A stretch of 64,000 nt of DNA from Diatrype stigma (taxonomy: Eukaryota > Ascomycota > Sordariomycetes > Xylariales > Diatrypaceae). The stretch lies in contig JAKJXP020000109.1 in the NCBI GenBank assembly GCA_022225965.2, forward strand, positions 79,066 through 143,065, given 5' to 3'. The notes under the pieces are model-generated. The model saw only the letters and a list, made by a program, of their open reading frames with translations. It was not told where the DNA came from and searched no databases. The first letter of the stretch is position 1. Each line of letters opens with the position of its first letter. The position numbers were made by a program, and so were the translations under genes. Shown here one piece after another: positions 37,001-47,896 of this stretch.

Positions 37001-40000
37001 AGCTAATTAATATGTTATTCCTGTCGTTAAATTTGTTTTTTAAAAGAAGATTAAGTTTAAGCTTATTAATTATTCATGTAATGATTGTAACGCATATTGT
37101 AATATTTTGACCGTATATTAATGTATATGAAATGTCGATTATAAATATTGCTTTTTTGGTAAGTTTAATATTACTTCCAATGCTTTCGGCTATAATGGCT
37201 TCGTAATTCTTAACGGACTTTTTAATGTAATTCATTATGTATTTTTTGAGCCAATTTTTTGCTATAAATTAATAGGATGCGTCGGTATTTATATATATGA
37301 TTAATTCGTTTTATATTATTTGAACCATAATTTTTAAATAGGTATATCTTATTAACGGGTTTTAAGGGTTTATTCGTTTAGGGCGTATAATAATTATCGG
37401 GCAATCGTTTTCGTAATATATGTTTGTTTTGTTATTTTTATCGTTTATATTTTTAACGAACGGAGGCTTTAGTAAAATAACGGTAGTTTTTAGTATATAA
37501 AAATTAACGTAAACGTATTTAAAATAAAATGTTCGGGTATTAAATAATATACCATATTTGCGGCAGGTTCTTTTAAGGATAAATATGTTATTATTTTTAA
37601 TTTAGGAGCATTTAATTATATCGTTAACTAATCCGTTTTATTTTTTATTTTTACCTTTATTATATGCATTATTATCGAAATAATTATTAATAAATATATA
37701 GCCGTTTACGAATAGCTGGGCCTTTCGGGTTTTGCGGTTTTCCTATTTATATTCGAACCAAATTTTATTTTCGAAATAATAAATGTTGTTTTCTTTTTTG
37801 CGGATTAAACGGATTTAACGTTTTTAGCGGCGGAGCTGGAAATTGCGATTTATGTTCCGTAAAATTTAATTATTTCTGTATTCTTCGCGAAAAGGTCGTG
37901 ATTTGTTATTAAAGTTGTTTTTTTAAGAGCTTTAAGAGCTGTTTGAATTATTTAAATTATTATAATTACCTTATGGATTATTTCGACCTTTATAATTATT
38001 AAATCGACCGCGGTAATTGCTACGTTTCTTGTTATTATTATTATATTTATTATTGTTATTATATTAATTAATATTTGCCTGTTTATTATTGGATTCGTCG
38101 GTAATTATATATATTAATTGGCATTAAGTTAAAGTTGCTGGCAAAAGTTAATTCTGTAGATTAAAAACTTAAGCTAAGGCGGGGATTTGGTTTCGTATTA
38201 ATATCTCGTTTAACGTTAAACCGCCTTGGGGTTTTGGTTTTTGGCCCTTTGCCAAAAAGCGGCGTTTATGGGAAAGGCGGCGTTCTTCGACGTAAATTAA
38301 GTAATCGTCGAGGATTATGTTTTCGGCCGGGCGTAAAACGCATTCCTAAAGGTAAGGGTTTAATCCGTTATATATAAACGTTATTTGTTAAATCGGGTTT
38401 TTTATTTTATAAGCTTTATAATAACGGATAATTTTTATTAATTAATTACGAAATGACTTATCGTTAACGATATTTTGGCGAATAAATACTGCTGTTTTAA
38501 GAAAGCCAATCGTTTAAGTTTCGTTAATTTTAAATTTATTTATAAATTTATTAAAAGCGGCTTAATTATTAGCCTTATAAAATCCTCGTTAATTTAATAA
38601 CAATTATGACGACCATTATAATTAAGCGGTATTACGTAAGAATTAATGGAAGTTTTTCTTAATGATTTTTGCCTTATTGCGGTCGTTTTTTTTATTTTTT
38701 TTATATTGTTTGCAAATAAATATACGTTACGGTAATAAACGTTTTTGCCAATAATAACGTGGTTTCTTTTGCCAAAGGATTGTTCTAAATTGAAATGGAA
38801 ATATTCGAAATTATAAATTTTCCAACCGTAAATATTACGATTCGATAAATTGCGGTAATTCGCGGCTGTTTTTTGCATTTCATTAAAAAAATCGCCTATT
38901 AATCCATTAACCGTGGCTTTTATAGCAACAACTATAACTACGGCCAGTTCGTTAATTCTTTTAAAATTTGCGTTACGTTTACGACGAATTGGGGCATTAT
39001 TATTGCCATTATTATTATTATAATGGAAGCGTTTATTGCTTTTTAACGAAAAACCATTATTGTTTTTCGGATTACCGGCGCTTACGGTTTAAATTCGTCG
39101 TTATTTGGCTTAAGGTTTGCTTTAAGGTTGCTTTTGTTGCCGTAAAAACTAGGCAAGTTATAAGAATAATCGGGAAAGTTAAATTTATTGTTAGCTTTAA
39201 AAGGCTTAATGTATAAAATCGAAAGGGTACATTTGTTTTTAATTCTTATTTTCTTAATCCTAAGAAAATAGGTTTTCGCTTTAAAAGGCTCGATTCCGTT
39301 AACGACGGCGTATATGCCTATTTAGAAATGAATTATTTTTATTTTTAATGTTTTCGTACGATTAAATAAAATCTTTTCGAACGGATGAACCGTTTTTTAT
39401 AAATCCTTAATTTATAATTAAATCGGTATAAATAAGGGATAATTGAATTATTTTACGGGCTTTACGGGCTTTATAACGGATTCTTAATATTTTTATGGTT
39501 CTATTTACTATTTCGTCGTCGTCTGGATATTAAAATTTAACGTTTTCGCTATTATTTAATTGTTTTTCGTTTAATTGTTTTTCGTTTCTTAAAAATAAGG
39601 CTAAAAGATTTCTGGTTATAAATGAACGTGGTATTTAATTAAGGGAAATTAGGGGTAATACAGCGGGTATCGGTATTTTTTATAAAGCATATAACGTTTA
39701 AGGGCGGAATTAAATAGCTTTTTTTCGTTATTTAAGGTTTTCCGAAATTTAATTAATAATAAAGACTGTTATTTGATTTTAAGCGGGATCGAGGTTTTAA
39801 TAACGTATTTAACTTTTTTGTAATTCCTTTTAATAGCGGTTAATAAATTGTGTTACGAAAAAAAACGCTTAACGGAATCCGAAGGTATTTATGGCTTACG
39901 GGTTTTCGTTTAATGCTAGTCCTTGAAATCGTAATTTTCGTATAGGTTAATTTTGAGATTATGTAACGGAAATATCGTTTTGTTTTAAGAAATTTTTAAT

Positions 40001-40404
40001 CTCGTTAATATTCCGCGTTTATTAAGAGCATACGACGTTTAATATAAGGTATTTGTTAATAAATACGATGATTTTATAACAATTTGCAAGGCCTTTTTTA
40101 ATATAAGGTAAACGCTTTAAAACTTAAGAAAGGAATAATATTAAATCTTAAGTATTAAATCGGTTAAAAAAAATATAAATAAGATTTAGCATAAGGTTTT
40201 AACGAGGTTTTGCGAATTAGGTTAAGGTATGAGATTAAGATATGAGAATGTAAAGATCCTTTTCCGCTTAGCCCAACGCCTTAACGGCGGCGGCTTAAGG
40301 GAAATGGGAGGGAAAATTATTTTTAATAAGAATAAAGTATTGTATTAATTGTATTATATTAAATTGGATTGTATTAATCCGGATCGACCGGAAATGCTAC
40401 CATT
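31013..40404 (-). pseudogene. E3 gag-pol remnant
   Basis: On the minus strand near 36,000-35,560 I read an RT palm region with GFEMFNVAFMGFCNSIAF-like text, followed by a degraded finger/thumb region ending in a KLLGF-like block. Integrase-like text (DEKYHFGLKRMFQDLK after allowing RIP changes, then a DFIV-like block) lies near 34,600-34,300. A basic Asn/Arg/Lys-rich, nucleocapsid-like stretch is at about 38,090-37,950, and a possible aspartic protease box (NTDASY for DTGAS) near 37,300. It is about 1.5-2 kb longer than E1 or E2; the extra sequence is unexplained. No open reading frame is complete. Confidence 0.72.
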
Positions 40405-40550
40405 TATAAGGCAGCGGAAACAATTAAGTGGAAGTAAAAACGTAGTTTTATTGTTTAGGCTTAAATGCGTTAGTTGCGTTTAGTAAAGAGGTTTATTTAG
40501 TTTAGTGGCTTGTGCCATGTGGCATTATAACTGCTCCTGTTCTCTTAATA
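40405..40550 (-). repeat. E3 right LTR, 146 bp
   Basis: Direct-repeat partner of 30819-31012 lacking the 48-bp duplication. TSD ATATA follows immediately. Confidence 0.88.
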
Positions 40551-40555
40551 ATATA

Positions 40556-42027
40556 AAACCGAAATTCTTCGATTTATCGGCGTATTTATCGGTTAATATT
40601 AATCGGATCGAAATATTTTCGGATAAGAAAATTATTAATTTGGCTTTTTTTTTAATTTGTCCATTTATTTACGTTCGATTTAAACGCTTAAATTTTAAAC
40701 ATGCGTTTTTCGATTTTAAATAATGCTTAATAATAATTATCGGCGATTTATTCGAAACGCGTAATGGCTTTTTAACGGGCTTCGTTATTTTGAACGAATT
40801 TAACGATAATCCCTTAAATTTTTTGGAAGAATTAATAATTGGCTTTAGCTATTTTATTTTAAAACTTAGCGATTTGTTTTTCGGTAATATAATAACTTTT
40901 ATGGTAAAGCTAAAAAACTTAACGATAATTTTTTGCCATAATATTATATTATTTTTTAATATTTTTGGCAATAAACTAATTGCGGTTTTTAATTTAATAA
41001 ATAAACGTAATTAAGTTATAATACGTTTGGCCGATATTATGATAAAAAATAATTAGCTATTTCGGAAAATTGCAAACGTTAATTTGGAATATTAGAAATT
41101 CGTTTCCGGATTCGTTTATAATTATATTATAAATAAATGGCTTATATAAAATAAGCGCCGTATTATTCATAAAAAGAATAAATATAACGGGCATTACGAA
41201 TTAAATAAATATAATAGGTTTAATTGGAAATTTAATAAAAAAAGGGTTTCTTTTATATAATAATTTTAATTTATCGATTAATTTTAAAATAAGTTCTTAT
41301 TAAAAGAAATAATCTGAAAAATAAGAAATAATAAAAAAAGAAAGAAATACGTTTAATAATGAAATTTTTTAATGGTTTTATATTTAATTAATAAAAAACG
41401 TATAATAATTCGTATTAAGGTTTTAAAGTATTTAGAATTTATTTGCAATATTTAGGAAAATATTAAGGTTAATTTATAATTGGTTATTTATAATCGGTTC
41501 CCGAATAATTATAGGGTCGGTACCGAATAAATATGTTTCCTGGGGCGGATAAATAGGGATTTTTTTTATTTTAAAGTTATTTTCGTTTTTCTTTTTTTTT
41601 TTTCGTTTTTTTCTTTCGATTCGTATTTGTTTTAAAAGTTTTCGGGTTTAATATTAAGGATTTTTATTTGGACCTTGAAAGGTATAAAAGTTTATAAATA
41701 GGATTCCTTAAATACGACCTTGTTATTAATAAAAGGTAAAATAAAATTGGAAATTTATTTAAATAACCGAATAAATAGGATTTTCTTTTTGGCAATTACG
41801 GATAATTGGATTTTTTAATTTTTGGCAATAAAAATGCTTGCTTTATTTTTTAATTAGCTAGTTATAAGGTTTTTAAATTAAGGAATTGTTATAAAGGTAA
41901 TTATATTTTCGACGGTAAACGAAGTATTAAGTTTTATTAAAAACGTAACGTTTAAGGCTTAAAATATTATGATTTATATTAATGGAAATATGAATATATA
42001 TATTTTAAAAAAGGTATAAAATTATAT
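40556..42027 (-). pseudogene. E1 5' region: leader and start of gag remnant
   Basis: The right-hand part of E1 between E3 and the E1 5' LTR, strongly RIP-mutated. A long-ish minus-strand reading near 41,010-40,560 is polar and Lys/Asn-rich, placed where gag should begin. No motif confirms it. Confidence 0.5.
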
Positions 42028-42355
42028 TATAACAAGAACTTATAAGGCTTAAAACGTATAAAACAAATTAGCTTATAATTTTATATGGTTTTTTAAAAGC
42101 GTATTAAAGAATTAAGATTTAGGAAACGTCAAAAGGAATTCGACGGAATATTTATATACAGCAATTTGCAAATACGTATTAATACGTATCCTTTATTTCC
42201 AGCTTCCGTAGCTTCCGTTGTTATAACCTTAATAGCTATATTAGGCAGGAGTGCATTCCAATACTTCCTGTAGTAAGGGATGAAGTGCATTCCAATATAT
42301 CCTGCAGTTGGTAATAACTGCAGTTGCTGTTGGTCCGGAATGCCCCCGTGTGACA
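42028..42355 (-). repeat. E1 right LTR (5' LTR), 328 bp, half un-RIPed
   Basis: Partner of 17675-18002 with no net length change. Up to about 42195 it is RIP-mutated. From there to 42355 it keeps ordinary base composition (for example AGTGCATTCCAATA twice), where the left LTR has the C-to-T and G-to-A versions. Confidence 0.93.
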
Positions 42356-42360
42356 GTTCA

Positions 42361-42819
42361 CTTGGCACGATGAGATCAACCTGAGGACAAGGTGCACTCT
42401 GATCAAATGTTAAATCTCATCGTTGGAGGTGAACAATAGCCAGAAAATATGAAAATATAAAGCAACTATTCCCCTAGCTCTCAGCGCTATTCTTCTCCCA
42501 GCCTTCGTTCATGAACCTTCCTCTTTCTCTCATCCTGGTCACCGGTACTTAGTCGGATCTTACTGAATATCCAGAGAAGACTAAGCGATTTCTGATGTCC
42601 AGCTCTGCACGTGAAGACACCACCGAGGTTCGCGGCTGATGTACCCACTTGCCACCGCCTCGACAAGTAGGGAAGACAACTCATTACCAGCCACACAGCG
42701 TACGTATCTGCAGATGGAAGGGAGTTAGTTACTCGGTTGGTCACCTTGCTGATCTTCAGCTTGCCAAATAAATATACAATGAAAATACTACTCACTCTGG
42801 CTGCTAGGTGGGTTGATGT
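42361..42819. other. spacer right of the E1 target duplication
   Basis: Normal-composition DNA. It is presumably the 3' flank of the small minus-strand gene to the right. A 102-codon minus-strand frame at 42487-42795 shows no known domain and is not annotated. Confidence 0.35.
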
Positions 42820-43380
42820 CTATTCCATATAGAACCAATCGTCATAACTGTTACTCGAAGAGTCCGTGGACTGCCAACCGCTGGGGTTCTTCGGGTCGGA
42901 GCCCTTCTTGTTCTTCTTGTCCTTGTCGTTCTTCTTCTTGGAAGAGGACCCTCCTTGCTTTTTCTTCTTGGAATGATCACTGTCTCTATCGGCTTCGTAC
43001 TGCGGGTAGATCGATGTCTTGAGTCAGCGACGGGTTGTCCTTTTATATATGCTGGGCGCTTTGGCCTTGTCAAGGCAAGAACATCCACTTCATGTATGTA
43101 GCTGTGTTCAACGCATCGGAGGGTGGCGTGTAATTTTGGTAGGCAGCAGGTGTATTTATAAGTGGAGGAGGACATGAGACCTGGCTGCTTCGGGAGGGTG
43201 TGCAAAAGTTACATGTCTGGTAGAAAGAGCAGGGCTTCCGCTCTTCTAACAGTGCAAGCGAACAGAACAGAGAGATCGGTTGAAACATGTATGATAAAAG
43301 GGGGTAGGATAAGATATTGATTACAGAAACTAGCTTACGCCTGATTCGCCCCCTTTCTTGTTGGATCCCGTAGAGGGCAT
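42820..43380 (-). CDS. small lysine/serine-rich hypothetical protein, two exons
   Basis: Exon 43380-43339 (14 residues) and exon 42999-42820 (59 residues) join in phase 0 to 73 residues. The donor is GTAAGC and the acceptor CCGCAG, over a 339-nt intron. The start MPSTGSNKKGGESG and the end DDWFYME flank a central Lys-rich run (SKKKK, SSSKKKNDKDKKNKKG). Composition suggests a disordered nucleic-acid-binding or nucleolar peptide, but nothing identifies a family. The long intron could hide another exon. The gene model rests on splice signals and a clear reading frame only. Confidence 0.42.
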
Positions 43381-44109
43381 TGCGCTTTGATGTTGGGCTT
43401 GTCCTGATTTGCGGTTGTGGAATCTATTCCGTGGGCTGAGCTACTCGCCGTCTGGCGGGTTGACGAGGCAAGTAAGTAGGAAGCCCCTGTGCTGATTCAC
43501 TGTGTGCTGTCTTGTCTTGCGGGATGAAGAAGTGCAAAGAGGAAGTAGCAACCACGCAGCAGGACCCGGCCGACTGGGTCTACGAACCTGTAATTTATAG
43601 GCATTAAGAGAGGCGTAAGCAGGGCAGGGCAGTGCACCGGTGTGGCAATCAGAGAGGGGAAAATTCCTGGTGGTGATGATGGGAATGGAAATGCACTTTT
43701 TGGAATATGATATGAATCCACTTTATTACACCGGGAACCTTTTACCATTACACTCACTTTGCCACGCTAGAATCGCTCTCCCCACCGCTCGATAGAGGAA
43801 AAAGAAACGAGGAAGCGAGGCCTAATGTGATTACCCTTTTCTGAACGACAGCATGGCTCCAACAAATCGATGAGGAGGCGAGTAGACCATTCCATCGCGC
43901 GCAATTGGACTTGTTGGTGGCGGAAAAGGGTTCGCTCGCAGCTTTACTCCCTTCATGGTTGGGCCACTGCACGTGTCACGATCCTTGGCCGGATGAGTCC
44001 GTGGGACGAGAGTCAGTACCGATGAGAACGCAAACTGTGGCGATGGATACCAACAACTTCAACGAGTGGCTTCGCTAATTTCAGATAATGATTGAAACTA
44101 CGAAGTGAC
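43381..44109. other. spacer between the Lys-rich gene and rrp3
   Basis: Promoter side of the small gene and 3' flank of rrp3. It contains a hammerhead-like motif at 43990-44012 (see findings) and otherwise no gene that I can support. Confidence 0.4.
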
Positions 44110-45789
44110 TTAGCCCTCTTCAGCATCCATATTGTCATGCCGTCTCTTCCCGCCAGTCTTGCCGACGCGATTTCGACCTTTCAGGACTGCGCCCTTATTG
44201 CCGCGGTCATCTTGCAAGCTCTTCATCTCTGTTTTGGCATGTCGTTGCGCCTCCTCCACGCGGGGCTTGAAAACCATTACTGACTCTTTGTCGGTCTCGT
44301 GCTCTTCCAACTTCTTGCCAAGCGCGGCTTCAATGCGCTGCCATATCTGTGCGCATGCCGTTGTTAGCTGTGTACGAGTCGAGACGAAATATGTACAATA
44401 AATGATGAAAGAGAAGCTGTCAAGTAAGGCGGAGGCACTGTAGATACTCACCTCGAGGTCGTATTGTGATACGATGGAAAGAGCATGACCGCTCTTTCCG
44501 GCACGGGCTGTTCGGCCGACTCGATGAATGTACGTCTTACTATCCTGGGGAAGGTCGTAGTTCAAAACCAAATCTACACTTGGAATGTCCAAACCTCTGG
44601 CGGCAACATCGGTAGCCACTAGAATGTCGCGAGAGCCAGCCTTGAACTTATTTAGAGCACCAAGACGGGCAGATTGAGATAGCTGGCCTGCGTGCGGGAT
44701 GCCGAATTAGTAATTGGACAACACTAAAGGGGCGATCCGCAGGTTGACTTACCATGGAGTGGAATAGCGCCGAAACCCAAGGTTCTCAAGAGGATGGCTA
44801 TCCGCTGGGTTTCCCATACTGTCCGTGCGAAGATGATGGTGGATTGGCCAGCGAATTCGTTGACGAGGTAGACAAGATAGACATCCTTATACATCAGTGG
44901 AATGAAGAGATATCTCTGTATTAAGGTGGACACAGTCTGGTATTTGTTGGTGCTGATAGAGACTTTCAGGGGGTCCTTCAGACTGGCACGTTGGAGACTC
45001 TCGACCTTGGACGACATGGTGGCACTGAAGAGAAATGTTCTCCTTTCCCGCGGCACAAACTTGAGGATCTTGTCGAGAATTGGACCGAAATCTAGATCTA
45101 GCAGACGATCTGCCTCGTCCATAACTAGATATTTGAGATTCCTCAGAGAAAACCCCTTAGTCTTTTCGAGGTGATCGAGCACTATGGGACTAATGTTAGT
45201 GTGGTCGCTCTTCAGAAAACAATAGCACCAAGTGTCACTTACACCGTCCAGGAGTCGCGACTATGATGTGCGGCTTCTTCCCTAAGGCGATGGCCTGCTG
45301 CACCATGTCCAAACCACCGACAATAACGGTACACCGCACGGCTATTATGCTCCCCAATGCTTCGAATTGTTGGGATATCTGATGGGCCAGTTCTCTCGTT
45401 GGCGCAAGAACGAGACCAAAGAAAGGCTGGGGCTTTTCGAGGAGAGCCTGCAGTATGGGCAAGGCAAAAGCGGCCGTCTTTCCACTTCCCGTCTCGGCCA
45501 AACCTATGACGTCCCGGTCCTGCAGGGCTAAGGGTATAGATTTGGTCTGAATGGGTGTTGGGTTCTTGTAGCCGAGGGATGCACATGCTTCGCATAACTC
45601 GTCGACGATGCCTAAATCCTTGAAAGTTTTGGGTGTTTCCGCAGTGGCATCGGCATCTATCTCTTCGGCGGCAGGATCTTCAGCAGAAGTGTCAGACTCG
45701 GGTGACGGGCGGCGGTTACGGCGATCAGGTTGACCATCGCCGTCAGAAGAGACCTTCCTCCGCTTAGAAGAGGTCGCAGTAGGAGCCAT
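44110..45789 (-). CDS. rrp3: DEAD-box ATP-dependent RNA helicase Rrp3 (DDX47), four exons
   Basis: Exons 45789-45243, 45181-44753, 44687-44452 and 44346-44110 (minus) give 482 residues. Rrp3 is a nucleolar helicase needed for early pre-18S rRNA cleavages in the 90S/SSU processome. All motifs are present: Q-motif region with NPTPIQ at about 76-81, motif I AETGSGKT at 98-105, PTREL at 130-134, TPGR at 179-182, DEAD at 204-207, SAT at 235-237 and HRVGRTAR at 380-387. The family-typical [14 protein letters not shown] and [22 protein letters not shown] (spanning the first intron) point to Rrp3 rather than other DEAD helicases. The C-tail is basic ([13 protein letters not shown]). Full length, undamaged. 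It shares its promoter region with ssf1. Confidence 0.95.
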
Positions 45790-46346
45790 TGTTTCTAGGA
45801 TGAGTGTCTAGGATGAGCACGGCGTCGGTGTTCCTTTGACGGTCGTAAAGTATAGTGATTGGTCCCGTGCCTATAGTGTATAGTGTAGATTTAATGAGTG
45901 ACGGACGTTGTCGCAACAAGCTGGATGATTGAATACGTGATGCAACCAAGTGATGGATGAGCCGAGGGGCAGAAACATAAAAATTTGACCGCCTTTCTTA
46001 TCGGTGCTTTATCTACCCGGACTATGCTTAGTTATCTTCCTAGGTGCATCATAGCCAAACGATCGTTGCCTATTCTGTCTTATCGTAGCTCCACTTGGCG
46101 TCAACCTTAAACTTTCTGCCGCTAACCTTGCATAATCAGGCATAGTCGGGAAAGCTAGACTGTACGTAGCAATTGATAGGTGCTCAGCTAAAATCTAAAA
46201 TTTCGGTTCGGTCGCCTTTCAACTTATTCAACTTATAACTTGTAACTTATACAGTAACGCCTTCTATCCTCCCACCTACTCTTTGCGCCTCGAGTCTCAC
46301 GATACCTCGCGTTCTAATCCAGTATAATTCTGCATAGCAAGCGAAA
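45790..46346. promoter_or_regulatory. shared bidirectional promoter of rrp3 and ssf1
   Basis: The start codons of two divergent ribosome-biogenesis genes are 557 bp apart with no other gene between, so both promoters must lie here. AAAAATTT at about 45979-45986 and AAAATTTC near 46198 resemble the RRPE element (AAAAWTTTT) known from yeast ribosome-biogenesis promoters. The match is short and could be chance. Co-regulation is an inference from gene arrangement. Confidence 0.6.
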
Positions 46347-47896
46347 ATGGCGAAACCTCGAACGAAGAAGCGTACCCATGTCGGTGCCAAAAACCCAACA
46401 GACAAAGCTCCACTGCCGGGCCGGTCGACAGCAGCGCTACAAGACCCCAAGAGCATGGTGATTCGCATTGGCGCAGGCGAGGTCGGATCCAGCGTCAGTC
46501 AATTGGCGAAAGATGTCCGTACTGTGATGGAGCCGGGCACTGCAAGTCGTCTGAAGGAGCGACGTGCCAACCGCCTGAGGGACTATGTCACCATGACTGG
46601 CGCTCTAGGTGTCACCCATCTGCTCCTATTTTCCAGATCAGAGTCGGGCAACACGAATCTCCGGATAGCCACCACCCCGAGAGGACCTACGCTGCACTTT
46701 CGGGTCGAGAAATACTCCCTGTGCAAAGATGTACGGAGAGCTCAGAGGCATCCGAAGGGCGGAGGCAAGGAGTACATGACACCTCCATTGGTACGTCGAA
46801 ATCGTGGTGATATTTGCGCCGCTACGGAATCAGCCCGCTAACTCGTTGACAGCTTATCATGAACAACATCACCACCCCTAAATCAGATGCCAAGTCCACT
46901 GTGCCTAGGCACCTCGAGACACTCACCACTACCGTCTTCCAATCTCTATTTCCCCGAATCAACCCGCAAACCACCCCACTGAAGTCAATACGAAGGGTTC
47001 TGCTTCTGGACAGAGAGCCTGCCCCTGATGGCGACGAGGGTTCGTTCGTCCTGAGCTTCCGGCACTATGCCATAACCACGAAGTCTGCCGGCATGTCGAA
47101 GCCCCTGCGCCGGCTCAACGCCGCCGAGCGGCTCTTGCACGCCAACAAGAAGTCCCGGAAGGGCGGGCTGCCGAACCTGGGCAAGCTGCAAGACATCTCC
47201 GAGTACCTGATTGGCGGCGAGGACGGCGAGGGCTACGTGACGGATGGCGCCACGAGCGGCAGCGAGATGGACACCGACGCCGAGGTGGAGGTGCTCGAGA
47301 GCGCCCCACGGAGGGTGCTGTCATCCAAGGCGCGCGCCGCCGCCGCGGCCGCTGCCTCGGAGAACGGGGACGATGCCGGTGCCGGTGCCGGTGGCGAGGA
47401 CGACGAGAAGGTCGAGCGCCGCCGCGTGACGCTGACCGAGCTTGGCCCCCGCATGAAGCTGCGCATGACCAAGGTCGAGGAGGGCCTGTGCTCCGGCAAG
47501 ACCATGTGGCACGAGACCATCCACAAGTCGCGTGACGAGGTGAAGGAGCTGGAGCGCCGGTGGGAGAAGCGGCAGCAGGAGAAGGAGGGGCGGCGGAAGG
47601 AGCAGAAGGCCAACGTCGAGAAGAAGAAGAAAGAGAAGGCCCCTGCCGCCAAGTCCGATAAAAAGGAAGGCGAGGAAGGCGAAGGAGACGACGAGGACGA
47701 CAACGACTATGGGTACGATGTGGACATGGACGGGAATAACAGCGATCTGTTCGACGAGATGATGGAGCAGGACGAGGACGATTTCGATTCTGAAGGCCTG
47801 GCGGGCGATGCCGAGGAGATGATCCACGATGGCATGGATGAGGATGAGTGGGAGGACGAGGAGGCGGAGATTGCTAACGCACGCGCTCGTAAATAG
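46347..47896 (+). CDS. ssf1: Brix-domain ribosome biogenesis factor Ssf1/PPAN, two exons
   Basis: Exons 46347-46790 and 46853-47896 join in phase 0 (62-nt intron GTACGT..GACAG) to 495 residues. Ssf1/Peter Pan binds pre-60S particles in the nucleolus with Rrp14/Rrp15 and protects 27S pre-rRNA. The basic start MAKPRTKKRTHV and the Brix domain (about 30-290) are recognisable. Blocks PKSMVIRIGAG, LRDYVTMTGALGVTHLL and PRGPTLHFRVEKYSL precede the junction PPL-LIMNNI, and a conserved tail has ELGPRMKLRMTKVEEG. After about residue 370 come a Lys/Glu coiled-coil-like stretch and a strongly acidic end. A normal, intact gene. Confidence 0.95.

Larger units (their letters stand above)
30819..40550 (-). 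mobile_element. E3: RIP-degraded gypsy-like LTR retrotransposon nested in E1
   Basis: It is 9,732 bp. LTRs of 194 bp (left) and 146 bp (right) start TGTAAGGCAGCGG/TATAAGGCAGCGG and end CCTAATA/CTTAATA. The target duplication is ATATA on both sides (30814-30818 and 40551-40555). Coding is on the minus strand: gag-like Asn/Arg-rich basic region near 38,000, protease region, RT near 36,000 and integrase near 34,500. RT before integrase means gypsy rather than copia order. A purine-rich stretch (31025-31017, minus) adjoins the left LTR, marking it as the 3' LTR. Frames are broken throughout. Confidence 0.85.
17675..42355 (-). mobile_element. E1: nested, RIP-degraded Ty3/gypsy LTR retrotransposon (outer element)
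   Basis: Two 328-bp LTRs in direct orientation bound 24,681 bp and are flanked by identical 5-bp target duplications GTTCA (17670-17674 and 42356-42360). Removing the two elements nested inside, with one TSD copy each, leaves about 7.4 kb, a normal gypsy size. Coding runs on the minus strand: gag-like at the right, then reverse transcriptase, RNase H and integrase at the left. A purine-rich tract sits just before the left LTR on the minus strand (18019-18006, AAGAAAAGGAAAAG), which fixes that LTR as the 3' one. Every frame is broken by TAA/TAG at former Gln and Trp codons, the RIP signature. It is not functional. Confidence 0.92.

Noticed and set aside
30819..40550. E3 as a Ty1/copia element
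   Set aside because: On its coding strand RT precedes the integrase-like region and the RT text is gypsy-like; copia has integrase first.
17675..42355. A giant cargo-carrying element (Starship-like)
   Set aside because: Size is suggestive, but there is no tyrosine-recombinase captain gene or cargo. The length is explained by nested LTR elements with matching TSDs.
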